Source: an uncultured Clostridia bacterium (lineage in GTDB: Bacteria; Bacillota; Clostridia; Christensenellales; UBA3700). Taken from it: a stretch of 64,000 bases of DNA. The notes beneath the pieces were generated by a model. It was not told where the DNA came from. It saw only the letters and a program-made list of their open reading frames with translations, and did no database searches. This document shows positions 10,764 through 18,449 of this stretch, in pieces. The position numbers and the translations under genes were made by a program. How positions within the stretch are numbered: the first letter of the stretch is position 1; every line of letters begins with the position of its first letter. The stretch lies in the NCBI GenBank assembly GCA_947246685.1, contig CAMXSN010000005.1, forward strand, positions 28,657 through 92,656, written 5' to 3'.

Positions 10764-11055
10764 TTGTATTGCCCTCCTTGTTTCGTTTTCGCCCGAAGGT
10801 CTTTCGCCATACCCTGCGTTTTTCTTTTATCGTGGGAAAATAAATTATGTTGATTGCCGCTTTCGCACCGACAAGATATACAAGGCTTCGTATTTGGTCT
10901 TGATTAAACAACTCGTGTTCGTTGAGCTTGCGTTGTAATTCTGGTTTTGTTATGCCGAGCTTACGCGCCATATACGGTTGTGTTTTGCCGTTGTCGTATA
11001 TCCAATCTTTCAGCTTACGCTTTTTGAACGAATAACCCTTTTGATTTTCGGTCAT
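10732..11055 (-). CDS. Small XRE-type helix-turn-helix protein
   Basis: A 107-residue basic protein. I choose the ATG at 11055 because GGAG lies about ten bases upstream, and the next gene upstream stops one base before it. Residues 20-60 (QPYMARKLGITKPELQRKLN) form a Cro/CI-like helix-turn-helix. The C-terminus is strongly basic (KEKRRVWRKTFGRKRNKEG). Its 3' end overlaps the start of the giant methylase-helicase gene by 32 bases, implying co-translation. It is probably a DNA-binding accessory or regulatory factor of the element; target unknown. Confidence 0.75.
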   Translation of the reverse strand: MTENQKGYSFKKRKLKDWIYDNGKTQPYMARKLGITKPELQRKLNEHELFNQDQIRSLVYLVGAKAAINIIYFPTIKEKRRVWRKTFGRKRNKEGNTNERHEKVDQS

Positions 11056-11056
11056 A

Positions 11057-11302
11057 TCAAAACTGCTCCAAGATAACTCTGTACTTATCGCGTTCGATTT
11101 CCGTAAGCGATACAAAGTCCATTACTTCTGCCGATCCTAATTCCCAACACAGAGTTCTTAATGCTTCCTTGCCGATAGGCACTTCTTTGCGGAAATGTTC
11201 GTATGCCGAGCGATTTAAACCCAATTCATCAAAAAGCTCTGCGCCGCTTTCGTACCCCTGTTCGTGGGAAAAATTTTCAAACTGCTCTTTTATGAGCTTC
11301 AT
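11057..11302 (-). CDS. Small HTH-like ICE protein
   Basis: An 81-residue protein. The ATG at 11302 is preferred over one further upstream because AGGAGG sits eight bases ahead of it. The sequence GAELFDELGLNRSAYEHFRK looks like a DNA-binding helix-turn-helix and is acidic elsewhere. Its stop codon is one base from the start of the next HTH gene, so the pair and the giant gene behind them form a coupled operon. It may be an antitoxin-like or regulatory partner of the next gene. No precise function is claimed. Confidence 0.7.
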   Translation of the reverse strand: MKLIKEQFENFSHEQGYESGAELFDELGLNRSAYEHFRKEVPIGKEALRTLCWELGSAEVMDFVSLTEIERDKYRVILEQF

Positions 11303-11395
11303 TTTTCTGTCCTCCTGCAAAAGAGATTTAACTACCCCTTTCACTTAACCAAGGACACGAGATTGGCGAAGTTGACGGTCTAATGGAAAATTTCT

Positions 11396-11911
11396 TTAAT
11401 TTTTTTCTAAAACTTTTCTTAACGCTTTGTAAATGCGTTCCATAGCGTGTGATACCGCGCTTTTCGTAACACCATAAGCCGCACTGACTTCTTCCTGTGA
11501 TTTACCCTCAAAGTAAATCTTTCGCACCATTTCTTGCTGTCGCGGTTTAAGCGTAGAAATAGCCGCGTGTAGATTTGCGTATTTTTCATCCTGCGTTTCC
11601 TGCTCTATGTATTTAGCTTCCAAGTCGGCGTTATTATCTTCAACGTCTACGCCTTCGTCTGCCATTCTATCAAGCGATAACTTGTTGCCTATCGCGTTAT
11701 TGCCCGCAAGATAATACGGACATTGATCGCATCGCTCTTTACAACGAACATAATAGCCGCCTGTTTCACTTAACTTTTGACACTTCCATTCACGACGTTT
11801 TCTGCGCTGTTCTGCCCTGATAGGTCTTATGTACGCACGATACACTTCTTCACTGACCTCTACTTCTTGCCCTCTGATCTTGAGAGTGCGTGTTTTGTTC
11901 TTGTTTTCCAT
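11396..11911 (-). CDS. Sigma-70 family-like regulator with C-terminal HTH
   Basis: A 171-residue protein starting at the ATG at 11911, with GGAGG eight bases upstream. The N-terminal half carries a CxxxCDQCPYY cysteine cluster (about residues 55-65), typical of sigma-like proteins in Firmicute ICEs. The C-terminal half has a region-4-like helix-turn-helix (LKPRQQEMVRKIYFEGKSQE, then VSAAYGVTKSAVSHAMERI). Region 2 is not recognisable, so it may be an activator rather than a working sigma factor. It is upstream of the two HTH genes and the giant gene in the same direction and plausibly drives them. Confidence 0.8.
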   Translation of the reverse strand: MENKNKTRTLKIRGQEVEVSEEVYRAYIRPIRAEQRRKRREWKCQKLSETGGYYVRCKERCDQCPYYLAGNNAIGNKLSLDRMADEGVDVEDNNADLEAKYIEQETQDEKYANLHAAISTLKPRQQEMVRKIYFEGKSQEEVSAAYGVTKSAVSHAMERIYKALRKVLEKN

Positions 11912-11977
11912 TTTTGAAATCCTCCGATTTTTGATTTTTGTTTTTGAAAATCGCAATCGGACGGTTTCGCCTCAAAT

Positions 11978-12018
11978 GAAAAAAGCCCGACTGCGTGGAT
12001 AACTCCAAGCAATCGGGC
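11978..12018 (-). terminator. Intrinsic terminator upstream of the sigma-like gene
   Basis: On the minus strand GCCCGATTGC pairs with GCAGTCGGGC around a short loop and is followed by TTTTTTC. It ends transcription arriving from the zinc-ribbon gene and insulates the sigma-like operon. Confidence 0.8.
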
Positions 12019-12030
12019 ATAAACGGCAAC

Positions 12031-12090
12031 AAAAAAGAAGCCTGACAAACAGATTTACCCTATGCAGGAATTATCTGTCTGTCAGACTCC
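12031..12090 (-). terminator. Second tandem hairpin terminator
   Basis: On the minus strand AGTCTGACAGACAGAT pairs with ATCTGTTTGTCAGGCT, followed by TCTTTTTTG. With the hairpin at 11978 it makes a double terminator between the Com-like gene and the sigma-like gene. Confidence 0.75.
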
Positions 12091-12194
12091 TCTTGACCTA
12101 TCTCATCAAGTCCAATCTCATAACAAGACGTTAGCGGTGGCATTCAACGGAATCCCGCCGCCCAAAATATTCTTATGTAGTGAATTGCACCTTT

Positions 12195-12371
12195 TTAGGC
12201 GCGTTGGCGTAAAGGCTTGTCCTCTATCGGCTTTTTGCTTATGTGCATACTGTCATCACTGATAATGACCGAAGCAAACTCGCCGCACTTCGGACACTCG
12301 ATTTCCACTTTTGTTCCTGCTTCGCCCTTGCAAAGCCGTTTTCCGCATTTCGGACACATAACAAATCTCAT
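12195..12371 (-). CDS. Com-like small zinc-ribbon protein
   Basis: A 58-residue protein; the ATG at 12371 has GGAGG about ten bases upstream. It starts MRFVMCPKCGKRLCKG and has a second knuckle ECPKCG, giving a C4 zinc ribbon (CPxC-x16-CPxC), then a short polar tail. The fold resembles the Mu Com translational regulator and other small zinc-ribbon proteins carried by mobile elements. It sits between the LexA-type repressor and the double terminator. A role in nucleic-acid binding is inferred from the fold alone. Confidence 0.75.
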   Translation of the reverse strand: MRFVMCPKCGKRLCKGEAGTKVEIECPKCGEFASVIISDDSMHISKKPIEDKPLRQRA

Positions 12372-12524
12372 AGCAATATACCTCCATTTCCCATAGGCAA
12401 GCACCCTTGAATTTAACTAACTACTTTGTTACGGTTTGGGCATCCTATAACGTAGTAAGTCAAATGCTTGTCCGATAAAATTTATATTCAGTTGCAACGG
12501 GGCTGTGCGCAACTCAATACCGAT

Positions 12525-13121
12525 TTAATAAGTTTTGATACAACCAACTAAAACACCTTGTATTTCGCAGTTGTTGACGATTATATCTTTCATAGTCTTA
12601 TTTTCGGGGTGTAATACGATTTTGCCGTTCCTATGATACAAGCGTTTCAACGTATTGTTCCCGTTTGTCAAGGCTACGACTATATCTCCGTCGTCTGCGT
12701 GGTCTTGCTTTCGCAAGACAATCAAATCTCCGTCGTTGATTCCTGCTTCTACCATACTGCTACCGCTCGCGTGTAACATAAACAGTTTTCCGCTACCGAA
12801 CAGCGAACGCGGCAATTCAAAGCTGTCCTCGATATGCTCAACCTCGAAGCTCGGCTCTCCGCAAGCTATCGCCCCGATAAGCGGCGCAATCGTTGTTTCG
12901 CCTTTATCGAATCTTGACGGAAGCTCTATATTGCCGAGCCTTGTCCGCTGTATTCTGCCCTCGCTCTCCAAAGCAAGCACATACCGCTGAACAAGGTTGA
13001 GCGAACTCATACCCATATAGTGCATAATGTTCCGATAGCTTGGCGATCTTCCGTTATCCGCTTGGTATTCCTTAATGTACTTCTCCATTTTACATAAAGT
13101 ATTTGGGTTGAGTGTTCTCAT
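12525..13121 (-). CDS. LexA-type self-cleaving repressor of the element
   Basis: A 198-residue protein. The ATG at 13121 has AAGGGAG nine bases upstream; the in-frame TTG at 13130 is too close to the Shine-Dalgarno. Residues 8-60 form a LexA-like winged helix (NGRSPSYRNIMHYMGMSS). The C-terminal half is an S24 peptidase: cleavage region IACGEP (Cys-Gly rather than the usual Ala-Gly), catalytic Ser in SGSSMVEAG and Lys in NTLKRLY. It should repress its own promoter and possibly other genes until DNA damage triggers cleavage. The location in ICE DNA suggests an element-specific switch rather than the host SOS regulator. Confidence 0.9.
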   Translation of the reverse strand: MRTLNPNTLCKMEKYIKEYQADNGRSPSYRNIMHYMGMSSLNLVQRYVLALESEGRIQRTRLGNIELPSRFDKGETTIAPLIGAIACGEPSFEVEHIEDSFELPRSLFGSGKLFMLHASGSSMVEAGINDGDLIVLRKQDHADDGDIVVALTNGNNTLKRLYHRNGKIVLHPENKTMKDIIVNNCEIQGVLVGCIKTY

Positions 13122-13137
13122 CTGTATCAACTCCCTT

Positions 13138-13158
13138 AATTGAACGGCGCGTTCAATT
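13138..13158 (-). promoter_or_regulatory. Operator for the LexA-type repressor
   Basis: A perfect inverted repeat, AATTGAAC-GGCGC-GTTCAATT, with 8-bp arms and a 5-bp spacer. It lies just downstream of the predicted transcription start and upstream of the Shine-Dalgarno of the LexA-type gene, where a bound repressor would block initiation. It differs in spacing from the Bacillus-type SOS box (GAAC-N4-GTTC). Confidence 0.75.
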
Positions 13159-13172
13159 TAGATTGTGAGCGC

Positions 13173-13201
13173 ATTATAGCACAAAAAAACATTCGTTTCA
13201 A
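13173..13201 (-). promoter_or_regulatory. Sigma-A promoter of the LexA-type gene
   Basis: On the minus strand TTGAAA (13201-13196), a 17-bp spacer and TATAAT (13178-13173). The predicted start, near 13166, is immediately upstream of the operator. Confidence 0.85.
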
Positions 13202-13260
13202 ATTTTCATTGCCCGTTTATGGGCAGTGAACGACTTTTTTGAAAAATATTTGTTTCCAAA

Positions 13261-13300
13261 AGCAAAAAAAGACCGACAAGACAGTTAAATCTTATCGGCT
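13261..13300 (-). terminator. Terminator after the 13327 membrane-protein gene
   Basis: On the minus strand CCGATAAGA pairs with TCTTGTCGG (one G-U pair), followed by TCTTTTTTTGC. It separates the cargo region from the LexA-type promoter. Confidence 0.85.
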
Positions 13301-13326
13301 CTTTCAATAAGCTATTTCTTATTAGC

Positions 13327-14022
13327 TTAATGCTTATTCTCAATTAAATCCAATATGCTTGTAGGAACAATATCGTTAATTTTAATATCGTATTGTACAA
13401 TTCTAAAATGAAGCGAATAACCCATTGTGATTGTAGACGCATAGAATCCATTTTTGAATTTTCCCCCAACAAATACCATTTCACCATATTTCGCAGGCTT
13501 GCCGCCTCCCAAACCAATAGTTAAAGAATCTTCTTTCTCTTGCTTTATAGAAAATTTTTCTTGATTGCCGAGTTTGGTTTTTACAACTTCGGCGTTTGTC
13601 ATTTCGGAAAACAGTATTTTAATGCTATCCCTTTCTTTTGATTTAATTTCAAGTGCTTGACCTTTTTTAATTACATAGCACGAATTATCTATATAGTATT
13701 TACGAAAACGACGAAAACCGCCTACAATCAATATTATTTTACCGTTTTCACATTCGATAAAATATTGTTTTCTGCAATAAATGTGTATTAAAGCTATCGA
13801 TATGATAATTACTGCTACACCTAAAATGCTCCCTAATTCAATAAATTTTCTATTATACCATTCTCCCAAAAACGCTATTGCCAACGTCCCTACAATCGCA
13901 GCGATGACAGTACATATAATTATTGTACGGTGCCAAGTATATATAAAATAACCGATATTTTTAATCGAACCAATATGTTCTTGCAGTTCAGTAATTTCTT
14001 CATTGTTATTGTCATTAGCCAT
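13327..14022 (-). CDS. Two-pass membrane protein of unknown function
   Basis: A 231-residue protein; the ATG at 14022 has GGAG upstream. After a polar N-terminus there are two membrane segments at about residues 32-52 and 62-84, arranged as in bacterial PH-domain membrane proteins. A cytoplasmic beta-rich region follows (ENGKIILIVGGFRRFRKYYI), ending with a glycine-rich stretch. It is the last gene of the cargo cluster before a terminator. I do not recognise a specific family; a pleckstrin-homology-like fold is a guess from the layout. Confidence 0.6.
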   Translation of the reverse strand: MANDNNNEEITELQEHIGSIKNIGYFIYTWHRTIIICTVIAAIVGTLAIAFLGEWYNRKFIELGSILGVAVIIISIALIHIYCRKQYFIECENGKIILIVGGFRRFRKYYIDNSCYVIKKGQALEIKSKERDSIKILFSEMTNAEVVKTKLGNQEKFSIKQEKEDSLTIGLGGGKPAKYGEMVFVGGKFKNGFYASTITMGYSLHFRIVQYDIKINDIVPTSILDLIENKH

Positions 14023-14046
14023 AGTGCAATTCTCCGATTTCGGGTT

Positions 14047-14820
14047 TCATTTCGTTGTCGACATTTCTTCCAAAATGCCGTAAGTATTTTTGTACGGAAC
14101 GATATTTATAGTTATCTTTTCCCGTAAAAACTTCGCTTCCTTATGAGTAAACCAAGACCGCGCCCATTTCTCTCTCGTTGCGCCATTCTCGTCTTGGTAC
14201 TTAACCTTAACGTAGCAGACAATCCATTTCCAAACTTTTGTTACTTCGCCCTGTGTAACCGTATTAGGTTGCGGCGTATGAATAAATCTGTCGTTGTTAT
14301 ATGTATTGCCGTAAACCTTTTTCTTTATCTTCTTATTCATTACGTTGCGATAAATACAACGGTATATAAGCAAGTACAGCACAATGGGAACGGGGAAACA
14401 CCATATAATTGCATTTTTTAATGCTCGTTCATAATTAACAACAGGAAAAACGTCGGATGACCACGTGCCGTTTGGATCAATAAAGATTTTTACCTTTTTA
14501 CCGATTTGCGCTTTTGCATCGCTTTCGTTTGAATAAGTCCCCTTGTGCATACTGTAAACAGTTCCCCATTCACTTTCATATTCATAATAAGTCCAATATT
14601 CTATGGTTCGGGAATCACCGTGTCCGCGATCGTGTATTCCGTATATTGTAATTTCTGCTTCCACCTCAACGGCGTTTTCAATATAATATTTGTATATGTC
14701 TTGACTTGCATATTCCCACCACATAAATATGCAAGTGACAACAAAAGCGAGAGCCGTCAATATCAATAGGAATGATATTGGCACTCTGTTCTTTTTTATG
14801 CCTATATCTTTGACGTCCAT
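14047..14820 (-). CDS. DUF3592-like membrane protein, copy 1 of the array
   Basis: A 257-residue protein. The N-terminus MDVKDIGIKKNRVPISFLL leads into membrane segment 1 (about 15-36). An extracytoplasmic region (about 40-130) contains EVEAEITIYGI and KVKIFIDPNG, the DUF3592 signature of a beta-strand pair and closing basic segment. Segment 2 is about 135-157. The cytoplasmic C-terminal 75 residues (TQGEVTKVWKWIVCYVKVKY onward) are nearly the same in the copies at 17689, 18450 and 19308. It resembles the 19308 copy along its whole length, indicating a duplication. Function unknown. Confidence 0.75.
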   Translation of the reverse strand: MDVKDIGIKKNRVPISFLLILTALAFVVTCIFMWWEYASQDIYKYYIENAVEVEAEITIYGIHDRGHGDSRTIEYWTYYEYESEWGTVYSMHKGTYSNESDAKAQIGKKVKIFIDPNGTWSSDVFPVVNYERALKNAIIWCFPVPIVLYLLIYRCIYRNVMNKKIKKKVYGNTYNNDRFIHTPQPNTVTQGEVTKVWKWIVCYVKVKYQDENGATREKWARSWFTHKEAKFLREKITINIVPYKNTYGILEEMSTTK

Positions 14821-14926
14821 AAATCTTTTATAATACTCCGAATGATTTTCATTAATTATAGCACAATTTCAACGAATACGCAAGCGCAACCAAGTAAGCA
14901 CAAAAACGAACAAATCGCTTTATATC

Positions 14927-15469
14927 TTAAAAATCAATGCCTTCTTTGTTTGTTACCTCTACCCAAACAGTAAGCTCTTTGCTTTCGTCATAGGATGCCA
15001 AAGCAATCTTAACTTTTCCGTAAGTTGCGATATGAATTAACCCTTTATCTTGAATAGTACCGCCCAAGTTTTCAAATACTTCGTCGAAATCTTGCAAAGC
15101 AGAATCGCAAGATATTCCGTAAACGGTTACTTGCGGATCGGTTATTGCTATGCGCGTAACAAATTGTCCGCCGCTTGAATAATCGGGATAGGGCGAAACA
15201 GTATATATCACGCAATGTTCGGGCGGAATTGCCGCCGAATCTTCTACGATTTCCGCAGGTTGATAACCTTTGCCGTAATAAAAGTCCGCGCCGAAACCGT
15301 GAAGTTTATAATGTCCGCTAAAATCTATATCGGAAACGTCCTGCATAACCCAAAATTCAAGCGAAGTATCTTGCGGCTTTTCAAGCATTTTGTTGTCCGT
15401 ACAACCAACCATTGCAAACATAGTTATACAGAGTAATAATACCGGCAATACAAATTTTTTAATCTTCAT
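14927..15469 (-). CDS. Secreted lipoprotein, unknown function
   Basis: A 180-residue protein with AGGAGG just upstream. It has a lipoprotein signal peptide (MKIKKFVLPVLLLC, then MVGC at the lipobox, Cys about residue 23), so the mature form should be tethered outside the membrane. The mature domain has no recognised family. The Shine-Dalgarno, signal peptide and lipobox are almost identical to those of the neighbour at 15484, so the pair arose by duplication or shares a recombined leader while the mature parts differ completely. Confidence 0.7.
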   Translation of the reverse strand: MKIKKFVLPVLLLCITMFAMVGCTDNKMLEKPQDTSLEFWVMQDVSDIDFSGHYKLHGFGADFYYGKGYQPAEIVEDSAAIPPEHCVIYTVSPYPDYSSGGQFVTRIAITDPQVTVYGISCDSALQDFDEVFENLGGTIQDKGLIHIATYGKVKIALASYDESKELTVWVEVTNKEGIDF

Positions 15470-15483
15470 AAGAGCCTCCTAAA

Positions 15484-15891
15484 CTACGCAATCTTATTTA
15501 ACTTAATATCGACGCTATTGTTATCAATAGTTAAATTTCCCTCAATAAATATGTCGTCGCCTTTTTGCTTTGCTTTTGCGATTATATATCCCGTCTTATC
15601 ATCAAAATCAAAAGCGATTTTAAGTTCTTTGCTATAATAAGTCAATCCACAATCAGTCGCTATAATATCATTACCGTTACACACAAGGGAGATTGCTATG
15701 CGTTCGTAGTCAGCACTCTCTTGGCTATAAAGTTCCAACTGTATAAAATCAATAAATAAATCATCATATACTTCAATATTAGACGCGGTATATGTGCCTA
15801 CTTGATAGTCAATTGTTTTTGTACAACCGACCATTGTAAAAAGAGTTACACAGAGTAATAACAACGGCAATACGAATTTTTTAATCTTCAT
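15484..15891 (-). CDS. Small lipoprotein, unknown function
   Basis: A 135-residue protein with the same signal peptide as the gene at 14927 (MKIKKFVLPLLLLC, MVGC lipobox) and the same AGGAGG upstream. The mature part is short and beta-rich and ends NLTIDNNSVDIKLNKIA. The gap to the next gene is only 14 bases, so the two are probably co-transcribed. No family was recognised. Confidence 0.7.
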   Translation of the reverse strand: MKIKKFVLPLLLLCVTLFTMVGCTKTIDYQVGTYTASNIEVYDDLFIDFIQLELYSQESADYERIAISLVCNGNDIIATDCGLTYYSKELKIAFDFDDKTGYIIAKAKQKGDDIFIEGNLTIDNNSVDIKLNKIA

Positions 15892-16031
15892 AAAAGCCTC
15901 CTACATAATAAACGGATTAGGTATTGAATTTACTCACTATAATAACGAAATAAAGTTGTCTTTTGTCCCGATAAATTGAAATTTATCTTATCAAGTTTGC
16001 TTGTAGTTCACTATATATTCCATATTTCATT

Positions 16032-16577
16032 TTACTTATTTTCTTGTGTAAAATTCGGCTTAAAAAGTCCGAAAGACAGTTTACGCAAAATTTCTTTATA
16101 AGTAACCTCGTCAAAATCTTTCTTGGTTGACAGCACCAAAAAGTCGTCTTTCTTAAACTTAATTATCTTCTCGGTATTCAAAAAACCATTGCGCGCGTAA
16201 AAAGCAATTCTCTTTACGCGCTGCTCGTAATTATCCGCAGTTGTATATAACGGCTCTACGTTTAACGTGATTTCACAGCCCGCATATTTTTCTTTTACGT
16301 CGTTTAATATCGCCGAGCCATACCCACATGAACGCATTTTGTCATTTACGGCAAGATACCAAATAAACACCGTTTTTTTGTTTATAACTGCAAAACAAAT
16401 GCCGCAAAAATCTTCTCCGTCATAGTAAGACCAAAAATCATAACCGTCTTTTTTTGCCCAATAATTGAGCAACCACATAGGCACACGTTCGTTTTTAGGA
16501 AACGCTCGCTTCATCAAACCTTTAACTTCTTTATAATTCGAGGACTTTTTAATTACCGCTATTCTCCTCAATTCCAT
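16032..16577 (-). CDS. GNAT family N-acetyltransferase
   Basis: A 181-residue protein; CGGAGA precedes the ATG at 16577. The Gcn5-related fold is seen in the strand YLAVNDKMRSCGYGSAIL, where R-S-C-G-Y-G is the acetyl-CoA pyrophosphate-binding motif A, followed by CEITLNVEP and the AFYARNGF motif B. It should transfer an acetyl group from acetyl-CoA to an amine; substrate unknown. A good promoter lies at 16652-16680. It is the promoter-proximal gene of a minus-strand run toward the lipoproteins. Confidence 0.85.
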   Translation of the reverse strand: MELRRIAVIKKSSNYKEVKGLMKRAFPKNERVPMWLLNYWAKKDGYDFWSYYDGEDFCGICFAVINKKTVFIWYLAVNDKMRSCGYGSAILNDVKEKYAGCEITLNVEPLYTTADNYEQRVKRIAFYARNGFLNTEKIIKFKKDDFLVLSTKKDFDEVTYKEILRKLSFGLFKPNFTQENK

Positions 16578-16651
16578 AATTTTTCTCCGTTTTAATTACA
16601 ATTTTGTTATTGACAACAATTCTCTGCTAAATTACTGTTTATCGTAGTTGC

Positions 16652-16680
16652 ATTATAGCAAAAATCTTTAATAAAATCAA
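16652..16680 (-). promoter_or_regulatory. Promoter of the GNAT gene
   Basis: On the minus strand TTGATT (16680-16675), 17 bp, TATAAT (16657-16652). The -10 and the following leader (16627-16663) recur at 22536-22573. Confidence 0.75.
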
Positions 16681-16684
16681 GAGT

Positions 16685-17665
16685 TCAATATTCTTCTTTG
16701 ATTTTCGTTACAAACTCATTGAACTGATCGCAAACGGTCTGCGGTGCAAGTATTCGCATTTTGCCCTGCGTTCCTACTACCCACGCAAAAAATGTTTTGC
16801 TGACTTGTATAGGTACTTTCAAACGGTAAGTCGTATCGTCCACCTTGACAATGTTCACATCCTCGCCGAACTTATCGAACACGTCGTCAAGCATAGCGGA
16901 ATCAAATTGCAAGTCAACATTTTGCTCTTCGCCGCCGAACATAGAGAAAACACGCTGACGATAATTTTCAATGTCAAAGCCATCCAACTCTTTTCGATAC
17001 ACACGCTCGGTTGCTTCTTCTTGTGCTTCTGACATCCTATCTATACGGTAAGTTGCTGTTCCGTCGTGCTTATCATAATAGCAAACAAGATAATAATTGT
17101 CCTTGTTCCATACGACCACAAGCGGATTGACAAAATATCGCTTGCCACCGTTCCGATACACCTTGTTCTTCTGATAGTCCAATGAATAATACTTAAACGA
17201 TACTTTTTTATTATCCGCTATGGCTTGTTTTAACGTATCAATGGTGTAAATAATGTGCCTATTGTTCCGCTTGGGCATTGTACCGAATCGCGCGGCGGCA
17301 GTCAATTCCGTCGCTTGAAAGTCGCCCATTGTAGTCATAAGTTTATTTGTGAGCGTTTGCTTTTGCGTTGCGCTCAACTTGGAAGCCTGCACCGCATCTG
17401 CAAGAAAAGCAATCTCGGCACTATCAAAATGACGGTTGACAACGTAGTAAAAATGATATTTTTTCTTGTATGTAAGCACCTCATAGCCATACTCGTTCAG
17501 AAGCGCAATATCTTGTAGAAGTATTTTACGCGACACCGCTATTTTCTTTTCGGCAAGCAAAGCGATAATCTCGTCCGTGTTAAGGGCGTGATCTTCGTCG
17601 GTTAGCCGACAGAGCAAGTCATACAAGACAAGCAATTTGATTTTCTGTTCGGTAGCGTGTGCCAT
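16685..17665 (-). CDS. WYL-domain transcriptional regulator
   Basis: A 326-residue protein read from the ATG at 17665 (MAHATEQKIKLLVLYDLL). A longer frame to 17809 runs through the alternate frame of the duplicated DUF3592 3' end and is rejected. An N-terminal winged helix (about 8-70), then the WYL domain (about 165-240, with KVSFKYYSLDY, NPLVVVWNKDNYYLVCY and YRIDRM), then the C-terminal WCX region. WYL regulators sense ligands, often nucleotides, and many control phage-defence loci. The Shine-Dalgarno is weak. The gene appears to have been inserted at the 3' end of a DUF3592 copy. Confidence 0.88.
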   Translation of the reverse strand: MAHATEQKIKLLVLYDLLCRLTDEDHALNTDEIIALLAEKKIAVSRKILLQDIALLNEYGYEVLTYKKKYHFYYVVNRHFDSAEIAFLADAVQASKLSATQKQTLTNKLMTTMGDFQATELTAAARFGTMPKRNNRHIIYTIDTLKQAIADNKKVSFKYYSLDYQKNKVYRNGGKRYFVNPLVVVWNKDNYYLVCYYDKHDGTATYRIDRMSEAQEEATERVYRKELDGFDIENYRQRVFSMFGGEEQNVDLQFDSAMLDDVFDKFGEDVNIVKVDDTTYRLKVPIQVSKTFFAWVVGTQGKMRILAPQTVCDQFNEFVTKIKEEY

Positions 17666-17688
17666 AATTTCTATGCGATTACTCCGTG

Positions 17689-18441
17689 TTATTTCGATAT
17701 GGACATTTCTTCCAATATGCCGTAGGTGTTCTTGTAGGGTACTATATTTATCGTTCTCTTTTGTTGTAAGAACTTCGCTTCCTTGTGCGTGAACCAAGAC
17801 CGCGCCCATTTCTCTTTCGTTGCACCGCTCTCGTCTTGGTACTTAACCTTAACGTAGCAAACTACCCATTTCACAACCTTTGTTACTTCGCCTTGACTTA
17901 TAGGCAATTCTCTATGTTCTACTCCAATAATAATTTTTTTGTCAAGCTCGTTCCTATAAATTCCGCGATAAAACAATAAGTATCCCAACGCAGGAATAAG
18001 TATTAGAAATATTATAGCAAGCGACAAATGCAACTCATAATTAAGTCGCGTCAATTCTGAATATCTTTTAGGTGATGAAATATTACTGTTAGGTACTATG
18101 GTTATTATTCTTTTTTCGCCAACTCGTTCTGCCGCTTGACTTTCCGAGCCATATATTCTATCTGTTCCTTTATAAGTATTTCCATTTGTGTCTGTATAAC
18201 TATATTCTGTTTCATAATTATAACTGTGATTGTTATCGCCGCCTTCACTTACGCGGTGGTACGTTGTGATTTCTGCTTCAACTTCAATGCCATATTTAAT
18301 GAGCATTTCGTTATTATGGTCAGAAGATAGGTATAACGCCAAAAAAATACCCGATAGAACAATAGTTAGAATAAAGCCCACACTAAATAAAAACAACCTT
18401 GCGCTAATATCCTTTTTAATGCCAATATCTTTGTTTCTCAT
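17689..18441 (-). CDS. DUF3592-like membrane protein, copy 2
   Basis: A 250-residue protein; the ATG at 18441 has AAGGAT upstream. It begins MRNKDIGIKKDISARLFL and has membrane segments at about 12-34 and 135-158. The divergent extracytoplasmic part contains GIEVEAEITTYH and YTDTNGNTYKGTDRIYG. The C-terminal cytoplasmic block (SQGEVTKVVKWVVCYVKVKY to the end) is nearly identical at DNA level to the copy at 18450, which suggests recent gene conversion. The ectodomain is much less alike. Function unknown. Confidence 0.75.
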   Translation of the reverse strand: MRNKDIGIKKDISARLFLFSVGFILTIVLSGIFLALYLSSDHNNEMLIKYGIEVEAEITTYHRVSEGGDNNHSYNYETEYSYTDTNGNTYKGTDRIYGSESQAAERVGEKRIITIVPNSNISSPKRYSELTRLNYELHLSLAIIFLILIPALGYLLFYRGIYRNELDKKIIIGVEHRELPISQGEVTKVVKWVVCYVKVKYQDESGATKEKWARSWFTHKEAKFLQQKRTINIVPYKNTYGILEEMSISK

Positions 18442-18449
18442 ATATATCC

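Noticed and set aside
17666..17809. N-terminal extension of the WYL regulator (MGAVLVHAQGSEVL...)
   Set aside because: It is an alternate frame of the conserved DUF3592 3' end; the same peptide appears in the frame upstream of the 17689 gene.
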